The notes: generated from the letters alone by a model not told the origin. Counted from the first letter of the stretch, positions 16,730-26,123 are shown. The stretch: 64,000 nucleotides of DNA from Haloarchaeobius amylolyticus (GCF_026616195.1 NZ_JANHDH010000001.1:1302001-1366000), one strand, 5' to 3'. Made by a program: numbers and translations.

Positions 16730-17524
16730 ATGGCTCCCGACGTGTCCATCACCCGTGACGTCACCTTCCGCGAGACGGACGCCGGGTCGCTCGCGCTCGA
16801 CGTGTACGAACCGACCGACGGAACCGACCGCCCCGCAATCGTGTTCCTCTACGGCGGCGAGTGGCGCGGCGGCCAGAAGGGCCGGTTCGCCCGGTGGGCC
16901 GTCTCCTTCGCGGACCGCGGCTACGTCTGCATCGAACCGACCTACCGGCTCGCCGACGAGACGACCCTCCGGGGGATGGCTACCGACGTGAAGACCGCCA
17001 TCGCCTGGGTCCGGGCGAACGCGGCGGAGTGGGACATCGACCCGGACCGGATCGCGGTCGCGGGCCACTCCGCGGGTGCCCACCTCGCCGTCCTCGCGGC
17101 GACGACGCCGGACCGCGACGAGACGGTCCCGGACGGCATCGAGGCGTCCCCAGAGGTGGCCGCGGCTGTCGGCTTCAGTGGCGTGTACGACCTCCGGGGC
17201 GGCACCGAAGCGTCCGAGGGCGGCGGCGACGACGGCCTCGACATCATCGGTGGAACAGGCAGTGCACGCGAACGTCGGGCAGCAGCGGTCTCACCCGTCA
17301 CCCACGTCGGTCCGGAGACGCCGCCGCTACTCCTCGCCCACGCCCGCGACGACGGTATCGTCCCCGTGAGCGCCTCCGAGCAACTGGTGGACGCGGTGCA
17401 GGCGGAGGGTAGGCCGGTCACGACGTTCTTCCCCGAGAGCGGCGGCCACGAGTTCCTGTTCAGCACCTGGGCGGTCGCGGAGACGATGGACCGGACCGCC
17501 GACTTCCTCCGGCGTCGGCTCTGA
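16730..17524 (+). CDS. Alpha/beta hydrolase, carboxylesterase/BD-FAE-like
   Basis: 264 residues. An oxyanion-type motif FLYGGEWRGGQKG (about 40-52) replaces the usual HGGxW. The nucleophile elbow is GHSAGAHLA (Ser about 115), the acid is in LLAHARDDGIVPVSASEQL and the catalytic His is in SGGHEFLF near residue 240. Family members hydrolyse esters, or kynurenine formamide in the KFase branch. It is cytosolic: no signal is seen. It stands alone and is convergent with the isochorismatase-like gene. The insertion SEGGGDDGLDIIGGTG after the strand carrying GVYDL is typical of cap variation. Confidence 0.85.
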   Translation: MAPDVSITRDVTFRETDAGSLALDVYEPTDGTDRPAIVFLYGGEWRGGQKGRFARWAVSFADRGYVCIEPTYRLADETTLRGMATDVKTAIAWVRANAAEWDIDPDRIAVAGHSAGAHLAVLAATTPDRDETVPDGIEASPEVAAAVGFSGVYDLRGGTEASEGGGDDGLDIIGGTGSARERRAAAVSPVTHVGPETPPLLLAHARDDGIVPVSASEQLVDAVQAEGRPVTTFFPESGGHEFLFSTWAVAETMDRTADFLRRRL

Positions 17525-17557
17525 CGGGACGGACTGTACCGGCACCAGCCGTCGATA

Positions 17558-18223
17558 TCACTGCGGCGCCGGCTCCTGGGCCTCCGACCCGCCCGTCATC
17601 GCGCGAACGTAGTCGACGCCCATGCCGTAGGCGCCACTGTGCTGTGAGGCGATGTCGAGCGTCTGGTCCGCCGTCTCCGAGCGGACCCAGTCGCGCTGCA
17701 GTTCGCACATGACCTGCTGCCACGTCACGGGGACGACCCCGGCCTGGACCATCCGGTCGACCGCCATCTCGTGGGCCTCGGTGGTCGTACCACCGCAGGT
17801 GTCCGTGACGACGTACACCTCGTAGCCGGCCGTCAGGGCGTCGAGTGCCGGGAACGTGACACAGACCTCGGTCCAGAGGCCGGAGAGCACGAGTTTGTTC
17901 CGACCGGTCGCCTCGACGGCCGCGACGAAGTCGTCGTCCTCCCACGCGTTCATCGTGGTCCGGACGACCTCGTTCTCGCCCTCGTCCGGGGCGACCCCGG
18001 TCAACTCGGGCCAGATGTCCCCCCCAGAATCGGGATTGATGGAGGTGAAGACGATGGGGACGTCGAAGGTCCGGGCGGCCTTCGCCAGCGCGACGGTGTT
18101 GTTCCGGACCGTCTCGGCGTCGTGGGAGTTGACGCCGAAGGCCATCAGTGGCTGGTGGTCGACGAACGCGACGACGCAGTTCTCGGGTGTCAGCAGCTCT
18201 CTCTGCCACGCCTGGGAAGCCAT
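17558..18223 (-). CDS. Isochorismatase-family hydrolase (YcaC-like)
   Basis: 221 residues. Catalytic triad positions are visible: Asp in VVAFVDHQPLM (about 22), a Lys in the TGRNKLVLSGLW region, and Cys in GLWTEVCVTFPALDAL (about 121). The TEVCV and GYEVYVVTDTCGGTTTEAHEMAVDRMVQAGVVPVTWQQVMCELQRDW blocks match YcaC-type amidohydrolases of unknown substrate rather than true isochorismatases. It is cytosolic. It lies downstream of dnaG on the same strand, 119 bp from its stop, so co-transcription is possible but not certain. Confidence 0.85.
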   Translation of the reverse strand: MASQAWQRELLTPENCVVAFVDHQPLMAFGVNSHDAETVRNNTVALAKAARTFDVPIVFTSINPDSGGDIWPELTGVAPDEGENEVVRTTMNAWEDDDFVAAVEATGRNKLVLSGLWTEVCVTFPALDALTAGYEVYVVTDTCGGTTTEAHEMAVDRMVQAGVVPVTWQQVMCELQRDWVRSETADQTLDIASQHSGAYGMGVDYVRAMTGGSEAQEPAPQ

Positions 18224-18342
18224 GGTGCCAGACGGTACGGTCCCGGCAGGGAAGTCGTCACACCTGATGTCGACATCGGCGTCGTGGACAGAGGACCAGT
18301 CGCGAGTGAGTCGGAATCGCGGCGAGAACAGGGTCGAGGCGG

Positions 18343-19848
18343 TCAGTTCTGGTCGAGCAACTGGTCGCCGGTCCGGATGCGGACCGAGGTCGGGCGCTTG
18401 ACGAACTCGCCGAACTCGCGGGCGACGACGTGCTCGACGCCGCGCTGGGCGGCCACGTCGAGGACGCGCTGGGAGAGTTCCCCGTCGAGGACAACCGCGT
18501 AGGGGACCTCCTCGGCGTCCCGGACGAGGTCGAACGTCTCGTCCGCGCTCGCCGCGGCCAGCACCCCGAACTCGTCGTCGAGCAGGCGGACCTCGTCGGT
18601 CGTGTCGCCGAGGACCGCGGCGACGTGCCCGCGGAGGGTCTCGACGCCGGCAGTTTCGCCGGCCTCGTCGTCGCTCTCCTCGGCGGCTGCGGTCTCGGCC
18701 TCGGCAGCCGAGTCCGTGCCTGCCGCCGTTTCTGCAGTGCTGGCGGCCGCGTCGGCGGAGTCGACCGGCGCCTCGGTCGTACCCGTCGCGCCACTCGTCT
18801 CGGCCGTCGACTGAGTGGCCGCGGCGTCGCCCGCGGCTTCGGTGGCTCGGTCGCTCCCGCCCGCGGTCGTCCCGGCCGTCGCGGACTCGGCGCTGGCGGT
18901 GCTCGCGGTGCTCTCGCCGGCGGTCGTGGGGTCGTCTGGTGACTCGGGCGAGGCCGCGTCCCCGCCCGCGTCAGCGTTTCCCTGGTCGGGTGCCGGGACG
19001 CTACTGCCGTCTGTCGCCGCGATGGCGACGTGGGGGTCGCTCTTCTCCGCGACGACCTCGAAGGGTACCTTCTCGCGCAGCGCCTCGAACACCTCGTGGT
19101 GGAGCATGTCCTCGACGGACTTGCCCTCGGGCGCGAACGCGACGTAGTCGACCTCGCCGACCTGCGAGAGCTCCTTCAGGATGAGGTCGCCGCCGCGGTC
19201 CCCGTCGAGGAAGGCGGTGACGGTCTTCTCCTGGGTGAGGTCCGCGACCGCCTCCGGGACGTTCGTCCCCTCGACCGCGATGGCGTTCTTGATGCCGTAC
19301 TTGAGGAGCTGGAGCACGTCGGCGCGACCCTCGACGACCACGATGGCGTCGCTGTCCTCGACGTGCGGGCCCGCCGGGAGCCCCTCGTACTCGGTGATGT
19401 CCTCGACGCGGACGTGCTGGCGGACCTCCCGGAGGATCTCCTCGGAGGACATGATGGAGTCGTCGAACGAGGTCGCCAGCAGCTCCTTGGCGCGCTCGAC
19501 GACCTCGCGGCGCTTGGCCGCCCGGACGTCCTCTATGTCCTGGATCTCGATGCGGGCGGCGCAGGGCCCGACGCGTGTGATGGTCTCCAGCGCCGCCGCC
19601 AGGGTGGCGGTCGCCACCTTGTCGATACTGGTCGCGATGGTGACCTCGCCGAACGAGCGCCCGGCTTCGGACTGGATCTCGACGTCGATGCGCCCGACCT
19701 TCGAGGACTGCTGGAGGTCCCGGAGGTCCAGCTCGTCGCCGAGGAGGCCCTCCGTCTGGCCGAATATCGCACCGACGACGTCGCTGCGTTCGACCACCCC
19801 GTCGGCCGTGATGTTCGCGTGAATGAGGTATTTGGATGTATCGTCCAT
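18343..19848 (-). CDS. dnaG: Archaeal DnaG-like primase / exosome-associated DnaG
   Basis: 501 residues. The conserved N-terminus (MDDTSKYLIHANITADGVVERSDVVGAIFGQTEGLLGDELDLRDLQ) is the archaeal DnaG signature. The Toprim domain (about 165-250) holds DAIVVVEGRADVLQLLKYGIKNAIAVEGTNVP with the catalytic Glu, and FLDGDRGGD with the Asp cluster. Archaeal DnaG makes short RNA and is also a subunit of the RNA exosome. Residues about 278-398 form a low-complexity Ala/Ser/Thr/Glu/Asp linker, much longer than in thermophile homologues, before the conserved C-terminal domain (GHVAAVLGDTTDEVRLLDDEF...AREFGEFVKRPTSVRIRTGDQLLDQN). Confidence 0.95.
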   Translation of the reverse strand: MDDTSKYLIHANITADGVVERSDVVGAIFGQTEGLLGDELDLRDLQQSSKVGRIDVEIQSEAGRSFGEVTIATSIDKVATATLAAALETITRVGPCAARIEIQDIEDVRAAKRREVVERAKELLATSFDDSIMSSEEILREVRQHVRVEDITEYEGLPAGPHVEDSDAIVVVEGRADVLQLLKYGIKNAIAVEGTNVPEAVADLTQEKTVTAFLDGDRGGDLILKELSQVGEVDYVAFAPEGKSVEDMLHHEVFEALREKVPFEVVAEKSDPHVAIAATDGSSVPAPDQGNADAGGDAASPESPDDPTTAGESTASTASAESATAGTTAGGSDRATEAAGDAAATQSTAETSGATGTTEAPVDSADAAASTAETAAGTDSAAEAETAAAEESDDEAGETAGVETLRGHVAAVLGDTTDEVRLLDDEFGVLAAASADETFDLVRDAEEVPYAVVLDGELSQRVLDVAAQRGVEHVVAREFGEFVKRPTSVRIRTGDQLLDQN

Positions 19849-20009
19849 TGATGAATCTGCCCCGCGGTGGGGGCGAATGCTGATGATGCCATGATTGGAC
19901 TCATGGACTGCATCACTCTCTAGGGGTTCGTCGCGGATACTTGTTGTTATCGTCGGAGGAAACGGGAAACCGGGCCACGGAATCGAAGAACGGTACGGGA
20001 GCTGTCAGG

Positions 20010-20933
20010 TCACAGCTGGCCGTCCCGGACGTACCAGATGGCGACCACGAGCGTGAGGACGAGCAGGCCGCCCGCGAAGAACGCCGCCCCGGGCGGGATG
20101 GACGACAGGGCGGCGTCGGCGCCGGAGGTTGCTGCGTCCGCGGCGGTGGTGGTCGCTTCGGCTCCGCCGTCGGTCACGAGCTGCGGGCTCTCGGTCGCAG
20201 TGGTCGTGTCGTATGCGGCGGCGGTTTCGGTCGGGGCGGCCGTCTCGGTCTGGGTCGCGGCCTCCGTGGTCATCGGCTGGGCCGTACTGGTCCCCTCGGC
20301 GGTCTCCGTGGTCGTCTCGGTGACCTCCTGGACGGAGACGCCGCCGCCATCGCCACCGGAATCTGCGGCCGTCTCGGTCGCCTTCTCCGTCCCGCTGGCG
20401 TTCTGGTAGGTGACGTCGGCACCGCCCGCGGCCTCGCCGCCGTCGGTCCCGCCGGCCCCGGAACCACTGGTCGGGCTCGGGATGCCCCCCAGCAGCCGCG
20501 GGAGGCCGTACTGGACGAACAGGCTCCCGGCCGCGACGACGCCGATTCCGCCGATGAACCGGGCCAGCGCGCCCTTGAGCCGGGAGGCGCGCTGTTCGTC
20601 GCCCGAGATGACGAGGGGGCCGGACTGCGGGGCGTAGACGTTCATCTCGTTGCCCCGCGAGGAGTACCACACGTCGACCACGTCGATGAGGCCGGCGTCC
20701 TCCAGTTTCTCGAGGTGGTAGCGGACGTTCTGGATGGAGGAGTCGATCTCGTCGGCCACGTCGCTCGGGGTGCGCGGCTCCTCGTGCAGGCAGGTGTATA
20801 TCTGGCGGGCTGTGTCGGACGAGAGCGCGCCGAACACCTTGTCGGCGTCGTCGCCTTCGAGCTCGACCACCCGGGGCGCCTGCTCGCCGGGTGTCGGTGC
20901 GTCGTCCGACCGGAACGGGAGGAGCCGCGACAT
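20010..20933 (-). CDS. Winged-helix (ArsR-like) regulator with membrane anchors
   Basis: 307 residues. Residues about 28-95 form a winged helix: ADKVFGALSSDTARQIYTCLHEEPRTPSDVADEIDSSIQNVRYHLEKLEDAGLIDVVDVWYSSRGNEMNVYAP. Then come a hydrophobic segment FIGGIGVVAAGSLFVQYGL (about 127-145), a 120-residue Thr/Ala/Glu-rich linker, and a second segment AAFFAGGLLVLTLVVAIWYV near the C-terminus. The layout suggests a membrane-tethered repressor with its linker exposed outside. The start at 20933 is supported by a TATA-like GTTTACTTAC at 20956-20965, 27 bp upstream; earlier in-frame codons cross that promoter. Target genes are unknown. Confidence 0.78.
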   Translation of the reverse strand: MSRLLPFRSDDAPTPGEQAPRVVELEGDDADKVFGALSSDTARQIYTCLHEEPRTPSDVADEIDSSIQNVRYHLEKLEDAGLIDVVDVWYSSRGNEMNVYAPQSGPLVISGDEQRASRLKGALARFIGGIGVVAAGSLFVQYGLPRLLGGIPSPTSGSGAGGTDGGEAAGGADVTYQNASGTEKATETAADSGGDGGGVSVQEVTETTTETAEGTSTAQPMTTEAATQTETAAPTETAAAYDTTTATESPQLVTDGGAEATTTAADAATSGADAALSSIPPGAAFFAGGLLVLTLVVAIWYVRDGQL

Positions 20934-21106
20934 CGTACTCCACCTTTCTTTCCCCGTAAGTAAACGGGTTTCGCAAGCTGAAACACCGTTTTGAGCTACC
21001 GGACCCCGGCGCAGTCTTGCGATTCGTTCTGTCGGGCCGTTTCGGACAGTATCACTCGCTCCGCCGAGAGGTCCGAAGGTGAAACCGCGATTTCGGCGTG
21101 GCGGTC

Positions 21107-21132
21107 GTCGGTGAAACCACTCTCTCACCGAC
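21107..21132. repeat. 8-bp inverted repeat upstream of the 21201 gene
   Basis: GTCGGTGA (21107-21114) and TCACCGAC (21125-21132) are perfect complements with a 10-bp loop. GGTGAAACC and GGCGTGGCGG also occur twice each within 21078-21142. The 267-bp region between the divergent starts 20933 and 21201 holds no gene. An operator is possible; nothing proves it. Confidence 0.3.
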
Positions 21133-21200
21133 CGGCGTGGCGGGGGTGAGGGGTGCCCCGACCGGCACGCCGAAGTCCGTCCGGTGTGTAGAGTCGGTCG

Positions 21201-21857
21201 ATGAGCGCCCCCCGCCTCTCAGAGGAGTTGCTCGCGGACTACGGCTGGGAGCTGACGGAGACCGAGACGGACGACGCTCTCACGCTCCCGTTCTTCTCCA
21301 TCACTGCCCACAACGCAATCTACGAGGACAGTGCCAGCATCGCCGCCTACGACGCCATCGCCGACCCGCGGGTCACCATCGGCGGCCGCGCGTTCTTCAC
21401 GACCGACCTGCAGTTCAGGCCGCCCCTGTCGAAGTTCGGGGTCGACCCCGCCTCCGTGTTCGGCATCGCCACCAGACACGCCAGGAAGGAGTTCAAGAAG
21501 AGCGTCGAGGCCGACGGCCTGACCGAGGTCCGGAAGATCGACGCCCGCGAGTTCGACCGCCCCGGCGGCGGGCCGGCCCGGGCCTTCGGCTACGAGGTCA
21601 AGTTCCCCCTCCACGACGACGTCATCGAACAGGACGTGGTCGACGGCCAGTTCGTCCTCGAATCGGAGCTGTGGGCCGGGCTCTGGCCGACCGAGGGCGC
21701 CTACGCCATGGCCGGCGGGATGTACCCACTGGAGGAGGTCGAGGAGGCGGTTCTCAGGCAGGCGTCAGGGGCGCGGCTGGCGACCGACGCGAAGGTGCAT
21801 CCGGACCCGGAGCACGACCGGGAGCGGGTGTTCGAGGCGATGCGGCTGGTGGAGTGA
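21201..21857 (+). CDS. Conserved haloarchaeal protein, unknown
   Basis: 218 residues, soluble and acidic. Visible features: SEELLADYGWELTETETDDALTLPFFSITAHNAIYED at the N-terminus, ADPRVTIGGRAFFTTDLQFRPPLSKFGVDPASVFGIATRHARKEFKKSVEADGL in the middle, and ELWAGLWPTEGAYAMAGGMYPLEEV towards the C-terminus. No known catalytic motif or membrane segment. It is divergent from the membrane-anchored wHTH gene across a region with inverted and direct repeats, so that regulator could act on it. I do not recognise the family. Confidence 0.65.
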   Translation: MSAPRLSEELLADYGWELTETETDDALTLPFFSITAHNAIYEDSASIAAYDAIADPRVTIGGRAFFTTDLQFRPPLSKFGVDPASVFGIATRHARKEFKKSVEADGLTEVRKIDAREFDRPGGGPARAFGYEVKFPLHDDVIEQDVVDGQFVLESELWAGLWPTEGAYAMAGGMYPLEEVEEAVLRQASGARLATDAKVHPDPEHDRERVFEAMRLVE

Positions 21858-21914
21858 GTCGTCGAGTCGCGGAGAGACGCCGCGACGGCGAGTGTCGGCC
21901 GACTCCACCTGGAC

Positions 21915-22583
21915 TCATCGCAGCAGCTCGGGGAGCGACCGCAGTTCTTCGACTGCTGCCGTCGGTTCCCTCTGGAGGTCGTCACCCCGCCGGTGTGGCC
22001 GCCGGACGAACACCGAGTCGAGTCCGGCCCGGTGGGCCGCGACGACATCGCTCGCACCGTCACCGATGTAGAGGGCCGACCGCGTTCCGAGGTCGTCCAG
22101 TGCCCGTTCGAGGTAGTGGGGGTCGGGTTTGGTCCGCCGGTAGCCCTCGACGGTCGGGTCGCGCCCGTGGATCGTCTGGAAGTACTCGTCGAGGTCGAAG
22201 TGGGCGACGACGGACTCGACCGTGGCGTGCTGGTTGTTGGAGACCACCCCGAGGTCGTGCGACGTAGCCAGCGTCTCCACCACCGCCGCGTCGTCGTACA
22301 GCACGCGCTCGTTTCGCTCCAGCATCCTCGCCTGCAGCGTCGCCGACTGATGTTCGCGTTCCTGCCAGAACGACTCGAAGGCGAGACCGTGGCGCTCGCA
22401 GACCGACCGCATCTCCTCGAGCGACTTGCTCGACTCGCCGTAGAACGCCTGCAGGTCCGACTCGGGCGGATTCACGTCGAAGGACTCGAACGCCCGGTGG
22501 ACGGCCTCGCGGTACACGTCCGGGTAATCTGGGTGTCGTCGCAACAACACGCCGTCCATGTCGAAGACGACCGCGTCGTACAT
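21915..22583 (-). CDS. HAD-superfamily hydrolase (beta-phosphoglucomutase/phosphoglycolate-phosphatase-like)
   Basis: 222 residues from the ATG at 22583, chosen because MYDAVVFDMDGVLL puts motif I (Asp8, Asp10) at the usual place; an upstream ATG would add 10 residues. Motif II is GVVSNNQ, the Lys is in YRRTKPDPHYLERAL, and motif IV is ALYIGDGASDVVAAHRAGLDSVFVRRPHR. A helical cap (about 20-85) includes SESSKSLEEM-like residues. It is a cytosolic phosphatase or mutase of unknown substrate. It is the last of a minus-strand set with the acetyltransferase and MFS genes, but the gaps (67 and 65 bp) allow separate promoters. Confidence 0.85.
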   Translation of the reverse strand: MYDAVVFDMDGVLLRRHPDYPDVYREAVHRAFESFDVNPPESDLQAFYGESSKSLEEMRSVCERHGLAFESFWQEREHQSATLQARMLERNERVLYDDAAVVETLATSHDLGVVSNNQHATVESVVAHFDLDEYFQTIHGRDPTVEGYRRTKPDPHYLERALDDLGTRSALYIGDGASDVVAAHRAGLDSVFVRRPHRRGDDLQREPTAAVEELRSLPELLR

Positions 22584-22650
22584 GCGTATCACAGGCACAC
22601 CGAGCCGTATCAATGGTCGGCCGCCGTGACGGTCACGCTCGTCGAGACGG

Positions 22651-23208
22651 TCACTCCAGTTCCTTCACCACCCTGGCCGGGTTCCCGCCCACCACCACGT
22701 TCGCCGGCACGTCGTCGGTGACCACTGCGCCGGCGGCGATGACGGCGTCGTCGCCGACAGTCACGCCGGGGTTGATGACGGCCTGCCCACCGACCCAGAC
22801 CCGGTCGCCCACCGTGACCGGCTTGCCGGATTCGAGGCCACTGGTTCGTTCTGTGGCGTCGAGCGGATGGGTCGCGGTGTAGACGTGGACGCTCGGGCCG
22901 AGCATGCACTCGTCGCCGAACTCGATGGGGCAGACGTCGAGGAACGTGCAGTCGTAGTTGGCGAAGAAGTCGTCGCCCAAATGGACGTTGTAGCCGTAGT
23001 CACACCGGAAGGTCGGTTCGACGGTCACGTCGGCCCCGAGCGACCCGAACAGGTCGTTGAGGATGGCCCGGCGTTCGCCCACCTCGTCGACGTCGGCGTC
23101 GTTCAGGCGGTCGCACAGTCGGCGGGCGCGGTGGCGTTCCTCCACGAGTATCGGGTCGCTGGGGTCGTAGGGCTCGCCGGCGAGCATCTTCTCCTTCTCG
23201 GAGGACAT
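22651..23208 (-). CDS. Maltose/galactoside O-acetyltransferase-like (left-handed beta-helix)
   Basis: 185 residues. It starts [36 protein letters not shown], which is the Mac (maltose acetyltransferase) N-terminal domain. Hexapeptide repeats then run from about residue 70: [54 protein letters not shown]. The catalytic His is in YTATHPLD (about 115). The end, [48 protein letters not shown], is canonical for the LacA/Maa/NodL family. It transfers acetyl from acetyl-CoA to a sugar hydroxyl in the cytoplasm; the sugar is unknown. The frame is open far upstream inside the MFS gene antisense, but only this start gives family sequence. Confidence 0.9.
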   Translation of the reverse strand: MSSEKEKMLAGEPYDPSDPILVEERHRARRLCDRLNDADVDEVGERRAILNDLFGSLGADVTVEPTFRCDYGYNVHLGDDFFANYDCTFLDVCPIEFGDECMLGPSVHVYTATHPLDATERTSGLESGKPVTVGDRVWVGGQAVINPGVTVGDDAVIAAGAVVTDDVPANVVVGGNPARVVKELE

Positions 23209-23273
23209 GGCGTCCCGGTTCGCGGGGGACGGACAAAAAGCCGCGAGTCGAGAACCGCACGTCGAAGCCGAAC

Positions 23274-24692
23274 TCAGAACAGCGGTTCGCCCATCGTCTC
23301 CCGGCCGAAGGCGAGGACGACGGCCCCGCCGATGGCGAACGCGACCGCGAGGGGCACGAGCGCGACCAGGTAGCCAGTCTCCACGAGGATGCCGGCGAGG
23401 ATGGGGCCGATGACGGCGGCGATCTTCCCGACGCCGCCGGCGAAGCCGTTCCCGGTGGCTCGCGCCTCGGTCGGGAACAGTTCCGGCGTGTAGGCGTAGA
23501 TGGCGCCCCACGCGCCGAGCGTGAAGAAGCTCGCCGCGAGCAGGCCCCCGAAGAACGGCCAGAAGCCCGAGAAGCCGAGGCCGAACAGCGCCACGTCGGG
23601 CATCGATGCCGCGAAGACGAAGGTGAACACGCCCGAGAGCAGCAGGTACGACCCCAGCGTCGCCCGTCTCCCGACGACCTCCACGAGGTAGGCCGCGCTG
23701 AGGTAGCCCGGAATCTGGACGAGGGCGATGAGGACGAAGTAGACGTAGATGCCCTCGACCGTCAACCCGGCGAGGGTGATGCTCTCGACCACGCCCGCGG
23801 CCCCGACGGTCTGTGGCAGCCAGATGAACACCCCGTAGTAGCCGAAGTTGATGGCGAACCAGGCCGTCGCTATCATGACCGTCTGCTGGCGCAGGTCGCC
23901 CTCGAACAGCCGCGAGAAGTCCGCCGAGGGCGCGGTCTCGACGCGGTCGGCCGTGATGGGCGTGAACTCCTCGCCGTTCTCCTCCGCGATGGCCCTGATG
24001 CGCTCGTTCGCCCCCTCGATGTCGCCCTTTCGGGCGAGGAAGTACGGTGTCTCCCTGAGCTGGGACCGGATGACGAACACGAGCAGGGCCGGGAACGCCG
24101 AACTCACGAACAGCAGCCGCCAGCCCGCGACATCGCCGACCACGGGGACAGCGATGGTCCCACCCGTCGTCAGCACCGAGAGGAACAGCCACGCCAGCAG
24201 CACGGCGAGCAGGTTCCCGATGGGCCAGAACGCGTCGAGGTACACCAGATACCGGCCGCGCCTGTTGGTCGGCAGGTGCTCGGAGAGGTACGAGGTGTCG
24301 ACCGCGAGCGCCCCGCCGAGGCCGATACCCGTCAGAAAGCGCAGGGCGAAGCCGCTGTAGAACCCGACCGCGAGGGCGGTCAACCCGGCGAACACCGAGT
24401 AGGTCAGCACGGTCCACTGGAAGGCGTCGATTCTCCCGTAGCGGTCGGCGTACCAGCCCCAGCCCCAGTTGCCCACTATCATGCCCATGAGGCTCGCAGA
24501 GCCCAGCAGACCGGCGGTGAGGCCGGAGAGTTCCCACGCCCCCACGAGGACCGGGAGGGTGAAACTGATGATGATGACCTCCATCCCGTCGAAGGCCCAG
24601 GCGCTTCCACAGATGGCCAGCAGCCGGCGGTGGAACGCCCCGACCGGGATGCGGTCGAGTACCTGCGAGACGGAGACCGTGTCGTCTGCCAT
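23274..24692 (-). CDS. MFS transporter, sugar/organic-anion porter type
   Basis: 472 residues with 12 predicted membrane helices in two bundles of six. The loop 2-3 signature [17 protein letters not shown] and the sequence [24 protein letters not shown] after helix 4-5 fit the sugar porter/AAHS branch; [30 protein letters not shown] at about 400 is the C-terminal counterpart (PETR/RG motif). A central cytoplasmic loop ([24 protein letters not shown]) is present. It is a secondary transporter driven by ion gradients with unknown substrate. The neighbouring sugar acetyltransferase hints at a carbohydrate but does not prove it. Confidence 0.88.
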   Translation of the reverse strand: MADDTVSVSQVLDRIPVGAFHRRLLAICGSAWAFDGMEVIIISFTLPVLVGAWELSGLTAGLLGSASLMGMIVGNWGWGWYADRYGRIDAFQWTVLTYSVFAGLTALAVGFYSGFALRFLTGIGLGGALAVDTSYLSEHLPTNRRGRYLVYLDAFWPIGNLLAVLLAWLFLSVLTTGGTIAVPVVGDVAGWRLLFVSSAFPALLVFVIRSQLRETPYFLARKGDIEGANERIRAIAEENGEEFTPITADRVETAPSADFSRLFEGDLRQQTVMIATAWFAINFGYYGVFIWLPQTVGAAGVVESITLAGLTVEGIYVYFVLIALVQIPGYLSAAYLVEVVGRRATLGSYLLLSGVFTFVFAASMPDVALFGLGFSGFWPFFGGLLAASFFTLGAWGAIYAYTPELFPTEARATGNGFAGGVGKIAAVIGPILAGILVETGYLVALVPLAVAFAIGGAVVLAFGRETMGEPLF

Positions 24693-25146
24693 GCGTCAGT
24701 GACTCACTTACCACGGGGACTACTCGTGTACGTACTTAAATCAAGAGGAATCTGGCTGTCGATTGCCAGTATCGAAGACGGATTCTCTTCGGTTCTGGCG
24801 ATGGGGCGTCCGAGTGTATTCGATGGTTTAGGTAACTGACGGGTGGCGCGTGCAGGCGGGCGGTCCTGTCCGCCCGCCGAACCGCGCGAGGGATGAGTAC
24901 CGGAGCGGAGTGAAGCGATAGCGGAACGGAGCGAGGAACGCAATCGGCTGGGGAGGCTGTGGTGCGGTGCGGTTGCGGTGGCGGTTCCACCGCAATCGGC
25001 GCGAGTGAACTGCTCGTCACCACCACCACTGGAAAGAGACGCGGTTCACTCGCCAGCCGCGACCGGTCGCCCGACCCACACCCCACGAATCCACGACCAC
25101 ACCCCGAGTAATCAGATTCAAGCGCCCCTCTGCCGAACGGACTCGT
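24693..25146. other. Gene-free 454-bp intergenic region with inverted repeats
   Basis: No reading frame with the neighbours' codon use is present. TTGCGGTGG (24973-24981) and CCACCGCAA (24987-24995) form a 9-bp hairpin. GCGAGTGAAC (25001-25010) and GTTCACTCGC (25044-25053) form a 10-bp inverted repeat. GCAATCGGC occurs on both sides of the first hairpin. The stretch 24890-24960 is made of GAGCGGAGTGAAGCG-like purine-rich units of the kind often seen in haloarchaeal intergenic DNA. The right end (about 25100-25146) must hold the promoter of the HFX_2341-type gene. Confidence 0.45.
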
Positions 25147-26037
25147 ATGCAGACACACATCGTCCCGGTCGGGTTCGACTACGACCGGCTCATCGCACCC
25201 CTGGTCCGCGACCAGTTCGACGTGGACCGGGTCATCCTGCTCGAGGGGGCGGTGGGGAGCGAGGCCAACGTCGAGTACTCCCAGAACCTCTCGAAGAAGC
25301 TCGAAAAAGACTTCCAGAACCTGCTCGGCGCCGAGACCGAGCGCCTCGTCCTCGCGGACGTGTACGACTACGACGCCGCGTTCGAGCAGGCCTACGACCT
25401 CATCAACGACGAACTCGACCGCGGGAACTCGGTGTGGGTCAACATCGCGGCGATGCCCCGGACCGTCTCGTTCGCGTTCGCGACCGCGGCGCACTCCCTG
25501 ATGGTCGAGCGCCAGGAGGACCGCCAGCACATCCACACCTACTACACCGCGCCGGAGAAGTACCTCGAGACGGAACTCGCAGAGGAACTGCGCGAACAGC
25601 GCGACCTGCTGCAGGACCTGCTCGACGACGGGGTCGAGGACGACCGCGTCGAGGAGCGCCTCGACACCGCGACCGGCCTGCTGGAGGAGTTCGACGAGCG
25701 CGGGACGACCATCGGCGCGAAGGAGATCGGCGGCAGCCACATCGTGGAACTGCCGGTGGCGTCGTTCTCGAACGTCAAACCGTTCGAGGAGGTCATCCTG
25801 TTCAAACTCGGCGAGGAGGGCGAGTTCGACTCCGTCTCGGAACTCGCCGAGGCACTGGCGAAGGAGCTCAACGAGGAGTACACCGACTCCTTCCGGTCGA
25901 AGGTCATCTACAACGTCGACCGGCTCGGCCCGGGCGGGAAGGGCTACATCGAGCAGGAGGAGGTCGGGAAGTCCTACCGGACGCGACTGTCCCGAATCGG
26001 CGAGCTGTGGGTGCGGGCGCACTCCGGCGAGGAGTGA
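25147..26037 (+). CDS. HFX_2341-family (DUF6293) regulator: CARF-like domain plus winged helix
   Basis: 296 residues. The N-terminal part (about 1-135) has a Rossmann-like pattern: HIVPVGFDYDRLIAPLVRDQFDVDRVILLEGAVGSEANVEYSQNL, RLVLADVYDYDAAFEQAYDLIND and VWVNIAAMPRTVSFAFATAAHSLM. A charged helical linker (about 145-190, ELAEELREQRDLLQDLLDDGVEDDRVEERLD) precedes a winged helix (EEVILFKLGEEGEFDSVSELAEALAKEL...VIYNVDRLGPGGKGYIEQEEVGKSYRTRLSRIG). This is the layout of HFX_2341-type haloarchaeal regulators and resembles Csa3 (CARF-wHTH). The ligand and targets are unknown. The acidic linker is typical of halophiles. Confidence 0.75.
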   Translation: MQTHIVPVGFDYDRLIAPLVRDQFDVDRVILLEGAVGSEANVEYSQNLSKKLEKDFQNLLGAETERLVLADVYDYDAAFEQAYDLINDELDRGNSVWVNIAAMPRTVSFAFATAAHSLMVERQEDRQHIHTYYTAPEKYLETELAEELREQRDLLQDLLDDGVEDDRVEERLDTATGLLEEFDERGTTIGAKEIGGSHIVELPVASFSNVKPFEEVILFKLGEEGEFDSVSELAEALAKELNEEYTDSFRSKVIYNVDRLGPGGKGYIEQEEVGKSYRTRLSRIGELWVRAHSGEE

Positions 26038-26123
26038 TTCCGGGCTCCGGTACTGTCCTCTCGTCTCCTGCCGCCAGCTCTCGGGCCACCAACACTTTGG
26101 CGGGGGAAACAGTCGGTCGGGCC

